Source: Candidatus Vogelbacteria bacterium CG22_combo_CG10-13_8_21_14_all_37_9
GTDB lineage: Bacteria > Patescibacteriota > Minisyncoccia > Phycocordibacterales > XYD1-FULL-46-19
NCBI GenBank assembly: GCA_002772495.1
Contig: PCSX01000004.1
Coordinates: 1 to 6,328 of the forward strand
DNA: 6,328 nucleotides
Reading direction: 5' to 3'
Each line of letters opens with the position of its first letter. The first letter of the stretch is position 1. Shown in pieces: positions 1-4,929 of this stretch. The translations under genes and the position numbers were made by a program. The notes beneath the pieces were generated by a model. It searched no databases. It saw nothing but the letters and a program-made list of their open reading frames with translations, and was not told the origin of the DNA.

Positions 1-175
1 CATGTTCAATCGGATTCATCGTTCCGGCATCAACATTGAGATAAGGATCAATCTTCATTAAATTGACCCGAAAACCTCGAGCGGAAAGGATTTTTCCTAA
101 AGAAGCAGTTGTCACCCCCTTACCAACTCCAGACATCACTCCCCCTAGAACGAAAATGTATTTTGCTTTAGTCAT
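1..175 (-). CDS. pyrG: CTP synthase, N-terminal fragment (58 codons, runs off the left edge)
   Basis: CTP synthase makes CTP from UTP, ATP and glutamine in the cytoplasm, the last step of de novo pyrimidine nucleotide synthesis. The visible part is the start of the N-terminal synthetase (ATPase-like) domain. Residues 11-20 read [10 protein letters not shown], the family P-loop, and residues 41-58 read [18 protein letters not shown], the signature next to it. Lys19 and Lys41 correspond to E. coli Lys18 and Lys40. The P-loop has the SGVGKG form rather than the SSLGKG of E. coli; the SG form also occurs in eukaryotes. The ATG at 175-173 is the only sensible start because it places the family's YIFV...GG sequence at the usual distance. 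There is no Shine-Dalgarno sequence: the bases before it are CTGATTAAACTT. A terminator hairpin ends only 13 nt before the start. The C-terminal glutaminase domain lies outside the window. Identification is secure; regulation is inferred. Confidence 0.96.
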   Translation of the reverse strand, partial: MTKAKYIFVLGGVMSGVGKGVTTASLGKILSARGFRVNLMKIDPYLNVDAGTMNPIEH

Positions 176-187
176 AAGTTTAATCAG

Positions 188-212
188 AAAAAAAGGGTCT
201 CTAAGACCCTTT
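188..212 (-). terminator. Intrinsic terminator just before pyrG, likely attenuator
   Basis: On the minus strand a 9-bp stem (192-200 with 204-212, AAAGGGTCT/AGACCCTTT, 3-nt loop) ends in seven T residues (194-188), a classic intrinsic terminator. It lies between the putative pyrG promoter (277-285) and the pyrG ATG at 175, so a transcript from that promoter must pass it to reach the gene. That layout is typical of transcription attenuation, known for pyrG in Gram-positive bacteria. It could instead be a back-up terminator for the rRNA unit, whose main terminator is at 331-381. The hairpin is clear; its role is inferred. Confidence 0.8.
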
Positions 213-276
213 CGGTTTGGCACTATTTTAATTTAATAAATTTAATTTTGGACATAACACAATCAAGCACTGGTCC

Positions 277-285
277 ATCATAACA
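277..285 (-). promoter_or_regulatory. Candidate pyrG promoter, extended -10
   Basis: The minus strand reads TGTTATGAT, which is an extended -10 element (TG, one base, then TATGAT, 5 of 6 matches to TATAAT). No good -35 box lies 16-18 nt upstream; the stretch there is T-rich. Extended -10 promoters often lack a -35 box. It sits after the rRNA terminator and would start RNA near position 270, giving a leader of about 95 nt that holds the hairpin at 192-212. Confidence 0.5.
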
Positions 286-330
286 GAAAAAAAGGGATTA
301 GAAAAAGTGTGGATATCAATCTCTCTAAAG

Positions 331-381
331 ATAAAAATCCCACCAAAAATACCCCCTTAAGTGGTATTTTTGGTGGGATTT
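331..381 (-). terminator. Intrinsic terminator of the 16S rRNA unit
   Basis: A perfect 19-bp inverted repeat (335-353 with 363-381; AAATCCCACC.../...GGTGGGATTT) encloses a 9-nt loop. On the minus strand the stem runs into TTTTTATCTTT, so it works in the direction of rRNA transcription. On the plus strand the stem is followed by AGG, so activity in that direction is unlikely. It lies just downstream of the right arm of the 16S processing stem (404-422), the expected place for the end of a transcript holding only 16S rRNA. Confidence 0.85.
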
Positions 382-403
382 AGGTATAAAAAACTCTATC
401 GTC

Positions 404-422
404 TTTTCTTTTGTTCCGTTTA
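404..422 (-). promoter_or_regulatory. 16S rRNA processing stem, right (3' trailer) arm
   Basis: These 19 bases are the exact reverse complement of 3191-3209 in the 16S leader. The two arms lie 32 nt beyond the mature 5' end and about 240 nt beyond the mature 3' end, and in the precursor would loop out the whole 16S. Such leader-trailer duplexes are the known substrates of RNase III in 16S maturation. A 19-bp perfect match over about 2.8 kb is very unlikely by chance. Confidence 0.85.
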
Positions 423-659
423 GCTGGCCCTCTAACTAGACCAGCTTAGTGATTCATTGTTTTTTGAACTCCTTCGAAAAGAATTCAATAGATGATTAGA
501 ATCATCATCCTTCCCGCCCTCTCCACTGGCAAATTACCCTTTACAATCCGATTTAGAATTTTAACGACTAAGTCTGATTAAATTAGATAACTTACGGCAG
601 AGAGGGCGGGACCGACCTGTCAGTCAAAATCAAAAAATTGATGATGATGACGGTTTCCA
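423..659 (-). other. 16S 3' trailer, non-coding and structured
   Basis: No gene is seen here; it is the spacer between the mature 16S end and the processing stem. It holds several inverted repeats: 422-427/441-446 (AGCTGG/CCAGCT, right beside the processing stem), 491-497/500-506 (GATGATT/AATCATC), and a GC-rich 12-bp stem 512-523/600-611 (core CCCGCCCTCT/AGAGGGCGGG) that closes a loop of 76 nt. GATGATGAT at 640-648 can pair with the ATCATCATC at 3161-3169 next to the 16S 5' end, and also with a second ATCATCATC at 501-509 within the trailer. There is no tRNA or 23S start. Confidence 0.7.
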
Positions 660-703
660 TTGGAAATAAATCCACGACCAGCTTCCGCTAGCCGTGCCTT
701 GTT

Positions 704-1596
704 CATGATTTTCCCATACTTTCGTATCGGCATGGACTATACCTTCATCCGTTTAAAGCTTTTTAACTTAGAACGGAGCCAACGTGTTATGGTGAAAAAG
801 ATTTTCAGCCATCTCTTCGGTTACGAAGAAGTCTCTACGGGGTTAAGAATGAAGCTTATAAAGCATCGTCGGAATAATATGAGGACGAATCAGATTTTCA
901 AATTTCAATCGTGATCTTCCACCAATATAGATTCGTTGATACTTTTTGTCTCGATGTAGCGAAACTTGCTTGATTCCAAAGCTACTCTGTAATAGTTTAA
1001 CCAAAATTTCATTGTCGGTCTGACTGAAATTCTGACTATTGAGAGTGTAACCGGAGCGTGGTCCTTTTGTGCCATCATCCATAAACCAAACTGCTAAACC
1101 CAGTGTTGAACAGAAAATTTGGTTGATTGATTTTGGAATCACCTTCTTACCATCCCGATAAAATATAGAGTGATAAGTGGTTAATTCCGGATGAGACAAA
1201 GTCTTTATTCTCCAAGATTTCGTTTTTTTATTAAAATGAGGTTGACTTAAACACCAGTTATGAAAGATTTTCGCTTTCCAATCTAAATAAGCTTTTTGCT
1301 TAGCTGATTGAGATAATTCCAGACGAAAATTTTTACCATAAACATTTGGTGCTAAACAAGCATCACCCAACAAAGTCCCGACTAATACTTGCTTCTGAAT
1401 AGAATCAAGAATTAATGAATTTTGAAGCTTGCGGACAGATTTAGACCAGCTGTTGACTTTGGAACGATTTTTAACTTCCCTCGGTATTACCATCATACCC
1501 CTAATTATAACAATAATTAGGGAGGAAGGCTTCACCGATATAGTTGGATTTTACTAGAGCCTTACGACTCTAGGTCGCATTAGCCAGATTGACTGG
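704..1596 (-). mobile_element. Group I intron in 16S rRNA (after E. coli U1498), 893 nt
   Basis: The universally conserved AAGTCGT/AACAAGG is split here. The junctions obey the group I rule: the 5' exon ends in U (1597) and the intron ends in G (704). P1 is visible: intron bases GCGAC (1578-1574) pair with exon GUCGU, giving the required U-G wobble at the splice site. P2 is a 6-bp hairpin CTAGAG/CTCTAG (1573-1554). A core segment with GGTAATACCGAGG (about 1492-1480) resembles the P4/P6 'Q' region of bacterial rRNA group I introns. GTAGAGACTTC (838-828) fits element R, AAGGTATAGTCC (745-734) fits element S, and GACT/AGTC from these form P7. P8 is TCCGTT/AACGGA, and a GAAA-capped hairpin near the 3' end fits P9. 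The homing endonuclease gene lies between Q and R, in the P6 region. I did not fold the whole intron, and the subgroup is unassigned. Confidence 0.9.
843..1496 (-). CDS. Intron-encoded LAGLIDADG homing endonuclease
   Basis: The enzyme would cut intronless 16S genes at the insertion site, so that repair copies the intron in; some relatives also help splicing (maturases). The frame can be opened at a GTG (1535), giving 230 residues, or at ATG-ATG (1496/1493), giving 217 or 216; I choose 1496 because codons before it encode only intron hairpin sequence, while protein-like sequence follows. Numbering from the GTG, motif 1 is LVGTLLGDACL (51-61) and motif 2 is GLAVWFMDDGT (146-156), with catalytic-type acids D58 and D154. 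Between and after them are YLDWKAKIF (83-91), TYHSIFYRDGKKVIP (120-134), RIYIGG (201-206) and a C-terminal IRPHIIPTMLYKL. This order matches the double-motif LAGLIDADG_2 family, which acts as a monomer. Both motifs are complete and there is no frameshift, so it is probably active. No Shine-Dalgarno precedes either start. How such an ORF is translated from an rRNA precursor is unknown here. Confidence 0.93.
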   Translation of the reverse strand: MMVIPREVKNRSKVNSWSKSVRKLQNSLILDSIQKQVLVGTLLGDACLAPNVYGKNFRLELSQSAKQKAYLDWKAKIFHNWCLSQPHFNKKTKSWRIKTLSHPELTTYHSIFYRDGKKVIPKSINQIFCSTLGLAVWFMDDGTKGPRSGYTLNSQNFSQTDNEILVKLLQSSFGIKQVSLHRDKKYQRIYIGGRSRLKFENLIRPHIIPTMLYKLHS

Positions 1597-2691
1597 ACGA
1601 CTTAACCCTTGTTACCGAACTTACCTTAGAACCACCAAAGTGGTGCTTTGGGTACTCCCGGCTCCCTTGGCTTGACGGGCAGTGAGTACAAGACTCGAGA
1701 ACGTATTCACCGCAGTATAGCTGACCTGCGATTACTAGCAATTCCGGCTTCATGAGGTCGAGTTGCAGACCTCAATCCGAACTGGCGCCGTTTTTTAGGA
1801 TTAGCTCAGGGTTTCCCCGTCGCGGCCTATTGTAACGGCGATTGTATCATGTGTGTAGCCCAGGGCGTCAAAGGGACATGCTGACTTGGCGTCATCCTCG
1901 CTTCCTTCCCGTTAAACGGGACAGTCTCGTCTGACACGTATAACAGACGACAAGGGTTGCGTTCGTTACCCCACTTAAGGGAACAATTCAAACCACGAAC
2001 TGACGACAGCCATGCATCACCTGTCCAATTGTCCTTGTGAGAGGTCCACCGTTTCTGGTGGATTTCAATTGAATTTCAAGCCCTGGTAAGGTTCTTCGTT
2101 TAGTGTCGAATTAAACCACATGATCCACTGCTTGTGCGAGTCCCCGTCTATTCTTTTGAGTTTTAGCCTTGCGGCCGTACTTCCCAGGCGGATCTCTTAA
2201 CGCGTTAGCTTCGCCTCTCAGAGGGTCGATACTCCGAAAAGCTAGAGATCATCGTTTAGGGCGTGGACTACCGGGGTATCTAATCCCGTTCGAAACCCAC
2301 GCTTTCGTGTTTCAGTGTCAGGTGAGCGCCAGCTGACTGCCTTCGCCTTCGGTGTTCCCCATGATATCAACGGATTTCACTCCTACACCATGAGTTCCAT
2401 CAGCCTCTCGCCCCCTCTAGCTTAGCCGTTTCCCCCGCGATTCTTGGGTTAAGCCCAAGGCTTTAACGGGAGACTAACTATGCCACCTACACACCCTTTA
2501 CGCCCAATAATTCCGGATAATGCTTGGACCACTCGTATTACCGCTGCTGCTGGCACGAGTTTAGCAGGTCCTTATTCATGAGGTACCGTCAATCCCGACT
2601 AGCGGGTTTCTTCCCTCATAAAAGATCTTTACGCCCCGAAGGGCTTCATCAATCACGCGGCGTCGCTCCATCAGGCTTTCGCCCATTGTGG

Positions 2692-2722
<31 letters not shown>

Positions 2723-2950
2723 ATGGGCCGTATCTCAGTCCCATCGGTGGGGGTCAGGCTCTCACCTCCCCTAAGCGTCATTGCCTTGGTAAGCTTTTAC
2801 CTTACCAACTAGCTGATACTACAAAGGCCGAGCCCAAAGCGTCTTGCGACTTTACTCCGGAGAGACTATCGAAAATTATTCCGTCTTTCGACGGATTATG
2901 TTCGACTTTGGGGTTCGTTCCTATGTCTTACTACCTCGTTCGCCATGGAT

Positions 2951-3088
2951 GTACCTCACTACTCTCGTCGCTAAATTCAAAATGTAAAAATCAAAATGAA
3001 AAATTATTGCGTCCGCTTTGCGGACACCTAAATTTTAAATTTTGCACTTTTAATTTTACATTTGAGTGCGACAAACGCAGTGAGGTAC
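2951..3088 (-). repeat. AT-rich palindromic element inserted in helix 6 (V1) of 16S rRNA
   Basis: The helix 6 base is clear (2951-2960 with 3079-3088, GTACCTCACT/AGTGAGGTAC) and a second short stem follows (GTCGC 2967-2971 with GCGAC 3068-3072). Between them is a 96-nt imperfect inverted repeat (2972-3067): arms built from AAATTCAAAATG-like units about 10-11 nt long, closing on a GC stem GTCCGC/GCGGAC (3011-3016 with 3020-3025) with a TTT loop. E. coli helix 6 is about 46 nt, so most of this is extra. The composition is unlike the rest of the rRNA, which suggests a repeat that jumped in. Similar TTCAAAAT palindromes are, from memory, common between genes in Patescibacteria. It could stay as a long helix or be cut out as an intervening sequence. 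Confidence 0.8.
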
Positions 3089-3190
3089 ACCCATTCGACT
3101 TGCATGCCTTATCCACGCCGCCAGCATTCATCCTGAGCTAAGATCAAACTCTAAATAAAAATCATCATCCTTACGGATTAGATTTAGAAA

Positions 3191-3209
3191 TAAACGGAAC
3201 AAAAGAAAA
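3191..3209 (-). promoter_or_regulatory. 16S rRNA processing stem, left (5' leader) arm
   Basis: Exact 19-base reverse complement of 404-422 in the trailer. On the minus strand it reads TTTTCTTTTGTTCCGTTTA, ending 32 nt before the mature 5' end. Between it and the mature end is a small hairpin ATCC-GTAA-GGAT and a GATGATGAT segment (3169-3161) that can pair with ATCATCATC at 648-640 just outside the 3' end, so the duplex may continue close to the mature ends. Confidence 0.85.
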
Positions 3210-3244
3210 TACAATAGCGTCTATGTTTTTTATTACCTTACTTT

Positions 3245-3429
3245 GGAACCTGTTTAAAATCTAACCGCCAGATAAAAATAAATTCTGGGCTTGTCTGCTA
3301 AGAGACCTAAATTTCGGCTACAAATCATTCAGGGCTTCGTCGTAATAGTCCACTATAACTCCTAACCCCTCATGATTTTCGCTCGAAATTTAGATCTCTT
3401 ATCTAGACATCAGATTTTAAACAGATTCC
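3245..3429 (-). ncRNA. 16S rRNA leader: 185-nt structured hairpin
   Basis: Non-coding. On the minus strand the outer stem pairs 3412-3429 with 3245-3262 (18 bp, one G-U). An inner stem pairs 3384-3408 with 3293-3316, and in the same register 3372-3378 pairs with 3322-3328 (AAATCAT/ATGATTT), followed by AGGG/CCCT. A side hairpin CCAGA/TCTGG lies at about 3268-3289, making a three-way junction. Two positions that are mismatched on the plus strand (3249/3425 and 3306/3394) become G-U pairs in minus-strand RNA, so the structure belongs to the rRNA transcript. It lies between the promoter and the RNase III stem. Roles in antitermination, folding or processing are possible. I checked for a resemblance to 6S RNA or tmRNA and found none convincing. 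Confidence 0.65.
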
Positions 3430-3484
3430 GTGCTGTCAGTTGTCAAAGTCCAGTCAAGAAAATGCCTCTTACAGGCACCTAGGG

Positions 3485-3512
3485 ATTATACCTGAACGGA
3501 AAAGGAAGTCAA
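3485..3512 (-). promoter_or_regulatory. Strong sigma70-type promoter of the 16S rRNA unit
   Basis: The minus strand has TTGACT (3512-3507, 5 of 6 to consensus), a 16-nt spacer and a perfect TATAAT (3490-3485). Transcription would begin near 3478, about 320 nt before the mature 16S. A short hairpin TGCCT/AGGCA (3463-3467 with 3473-3477) would form at the very 5' end of the RNA. No A-tract UP element is seen upstream; instead a large inverted repeat (3512-3585) abuts the -35 box. Confidence 0.85.
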
Positions 3513-3585
3513 CCCGGTAGTGAATTTTGGCATGGTCCGCCTTGGGTGGACACTCTGCGAGTAATGCCAAAATCTACTACCGGGT
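3512..3585. repeat. Large inverted repeat abutting the rRNA promoter
   Basis: Arms of 22 nt (3512-3533 with 3564-3585; ACCCGGTAGT.../...ACTACCGGGT) pair with one mismatch and one G-T. The interior carries two small hairpins, GTCC/GGAC (3535-3538 with 3547-3550) and ACTC/GAGT (3552-3555 with 3559-3562), so a cloverleaf-like or cruciform shape is possible. No T-run follows on either strand, so it does not look like an intrinsic terminator. It touches the -35 hexamer (3507-3512). It could be a protein-binding site, a small mobile palindrome or part of the 3' end of the upstream RNA. No tRNA features are present. Confidence 0.7.
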
Positions 3586-3590
3586 CAACA

Positions 3591-3863
3591 ATACGCGGAA
3601 ATAGGCCGAAAAAGCCTTATTTAGAGACATTGGTGAATTTGGTTGCTCTAAATTCATAAATTTACGATTTGATTATAATTTCTAGTAATCACATAATGCC
3701 CCCGAAGCCTGTTTGGCAAATTGGTTTATCCTCCACCAATTTTATAACCTAATCTTACGACCGTTAGATTAGGTTATAATCACAATTACAAATGTTTTAA
3801 ATCGGATCTAGAACATTTATTCGACATCCGATGTCGCTCAAATTGAACAAAACCACATAACTC
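3591..3863. other. Non-coding intergenic region with a series of hairpins
   Basis: No coding region or known RNA is recognised. Inverted repeats follow one another: 3599-3606/3614-3622 (AAATAGGC, one bulge), 3620-3626/3646-3652 (TTTAGAG/CTCTAAA), 3718-3725/3735-3742 (AAATTGGT/ACCAATTT), 3742-3758/3763-3779 (17 positions, one mismatch, core AACCTAATCT/AGATTAGGTT), 3791-3796/3812-3817 plus inner pairs, and 3822-3828/3830-3836 (CGACATC/GATGTCG). None has a clear T-tract. They may be the 3' untranslated part of the secDF transcript, an unrecognised structured RNA or regulatory DNA. TATAAT-like hexamers at 3672-3677 (minus) and 3775-3780 (plus) lack convincing -35 boxes. Confidence 0.55.
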
Positions 3864-3905
3864 AAATCCCCGGACGAGAAGCTTAAGCTTCTCGTCCGGG
3901 GATTT
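3864..3905. terminator. Perfect 42-nt palindrome after secF, probable terminator
   Basis: Two 21-nt arms are perfectly complementary (AAATCCCCGGACGAG.../...CTCGTCCGGGGATTT) around AAGCTTAAGCTT, with no fixed loop. It starts 18 nt after the secF stop, the usual place for a terminator of the secDF transcript. The T-run after the stem is short on both strands (ATTTGAG on minus, ATTTCTT on plus), so termination may be weak or the stem may mainly protect the RNA 3' end. Confidence 0.65.
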
Positions 3906-3906
3906 C

Positions 3907-3945
3907 TTCCGCGTAGGTCCGCGTTAATTCCGCGTAGGTCCGCGT
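3907..3945. repeat. 18-bp direct repeat spanning the secF stop codon
   Basis: TTCCGCGTAGGTCCGCGT occurs at 3907-3924 and 3928-3945, exactly 21 nt apart. Each copy also contains CCGCGT twice. The right copy encodes the last residues of SecF (R-G-P-T-R-N) and the left copy begins at the stop codon. The period equals seven codons, so it looks like a small tandem duplication at the 3' end of the gene. Confidence 0.85.
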
Positions 3946-4826
3946 CTAGTTGTCCATTTCTCCCAAGTCACCAATAAAGGTGAAGCGACAAAAATTGAGG
4001 AATATGTCCCAAAGAAAATTCCAAGCGCCATAATCAAGGCAAAATTACGAGTCGAATCTGCACCAAATAAATAAAGAGCAATTAAAGTTAAAATGATGGT
4101 CAAAGAAGTATTAATCGAACGAACAATAGACTGATCCAAACTAATCCCAACGGTTTCTTCAAAATTGTGACCAAGATGATTTTTAACATTCTCTCGGATT
4201 CGATCAAAAATAACAATTGTGTCATTAACTGATAAAGCCATAATCGTTAGTAAAGCGGTTAGAAATAGAGCATCAGCTTCAAAGCCTTGGGAGTAACCTA
4301 AATAGGCCACAATCCCACTGGGTAAAATAATATCATGTAAAAGAGCAATAATTGTCGCCACACCATATTTCCAAGAACTAATAATGTACGAGACATTATA
4401 AAAAGCAAAAGAAATAAATAAAATAACAATCAAAATAACCAAAGCGATAGCAACCACTCCTTTTTTCATCAATTCTCGACCGACAGCGGGACCAATCGAA
4501 GAAAATCGTTTTTCAATAAAGGTGCCTGATTTATTTAATTGATCGGTAATTAATTGTTTCTGATCTTGATCAATCGTTTTAGTCTTAAGCAATAAACCCT
4601 TATCACCAACAAATTGAACCGAAATTTGTCCGAAACCTAACTTTTCCAAATTTGGTCGAATGGTCGCCAAATCCGGTCGCGAGTTAGTAAATTCCACTTC
4701 ATAAACTGTCCCCCCTTTAAAATCAGTCCCGGGATTAAAGCCAAAACTAAAAATAGAAATCAAAGCTGTAGCTACTAATAAAGCGGAAATGCTTAAGAAA
4801 ATTTTTCGATGTTTAATAATGAACAT
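3924..4826 (-). CDS. secF: Protein translocase subunit SecF
   Basis: SecF works with SecD as a membrane complex that uses the proton gradient to help proteins finish crossing through SecYEG. The protein has 300 residues, near the usual 300-320. Expected parts are all present: a first membrane segment at 8-29, the extracytoplasmic domain start with GTDFKGGT (33-40), GPAVGREL (112-119) before the second membrane segment (121-143), further segments near 155-175, 184-203, 238-255 and 262-285, and the signature SVNDTIVIFDRIREN (199-213), whose Asp202 matches the conserved Asp of the RND-type core. The ATG at 4826 gives a short basic cytoplasmic start (MFIIKHRK), as expected. The bases before it (AATAGGGTAT) hold no properly spaced Shine-Dalgarno. 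secD lies upstream in the same direction but 103 nt away, more than is usual for this pair. The C-terminus RGPTRN is encoded by a repeat. Confidence 0.97.
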   Translation of the reverse strand: MFIIKHRKIFLSISALLVATALISIFSFGFNPGTDFKGGTVYEVEFTNSRPDLATIRPNLEKLGFGQISVQFVGDKGLLLKTKTIDQDQKQLITDQLNKSGTFIEKRFSSIGPAVGRELMKKGVVAIALVILIVILFISFAFYNVSYIISSWKYGVATIIALLHDIILPSGIVAYLGYSQGFEADALFLTALLTIMALSVNDTIVIFDRIRENVKNHLGHNFEETVGISLDQSIVRSINTSLTIILTLIALYLFGADSTRNFALIMALGIFFGTYSSIFVASPLLVTWEKWTTRRGPTRN

Positions 4827-4827
4827 A

Positions 4828-4927
4828 TACCCTATTTAGTAATTATTTAGTAATCTTTAACAATTTTTAACTTACTATGCCATTAATTTATTTCCATTAA
4901 ATAAAGTTTGTTTTACTTAATAGGGTA
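4828..4927 (-). repeat. secD-secF spacer bounded by a 9-bp inverted repeat
   Basis: The 103-nt gap is almost exactly enclosed by TACCCTATT (4828-4836) and AATAGGGTA (4919-4927). Inside are another inverted repeat (TTTATTT/AAATAAA, near 4886-4905) and two copies of TTTAGTAAT near 4835-4853. No ORF of useful size is present. In the secDF message the outer arms would form a stem starting just after the secD stop and ending one base before the secF ATG. It may control secF translation, or be the remains of a small inserted palindromic element. Confidence 0.55.
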
Positions 4928-4929
4928 AA

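Noticed and set aside
660..914. Plus-strand open frame of 84 codons
   Set aside because: It runs antisense through the 3' exon, intron core and endonuclease gene; no protein family is recognisable.
2971..3067. CRISPR-like or coding content in the helix-6 insertion
   Set aside because: The short units are an imperfect palindrome without regular spacers, and no frame reads as a protein.
3418..3446. Second tandem rRNA promoter with TTGACA at 3446-3441 (minus)
   Set aside because: The -35 box is perfect, but the 17-nt spacer leads to TGTTTA, a poor -10, and those bases belong to the outer stem of the leader hairpin.
3775..3780. Plus-strand TATAAT as a promoter
   Set aside because: No -35 box at the right spacing and no plus-strand gene downstream; the hexamer belongs to a hairpin arm.
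3591..3863. tRNA, tmRNA, 6S or RNase P RNA in the secF-16S gap
   Set aside because: No TTCGA loop, CCA-type end, acceptor stem or known conserved core could be found on either strand.
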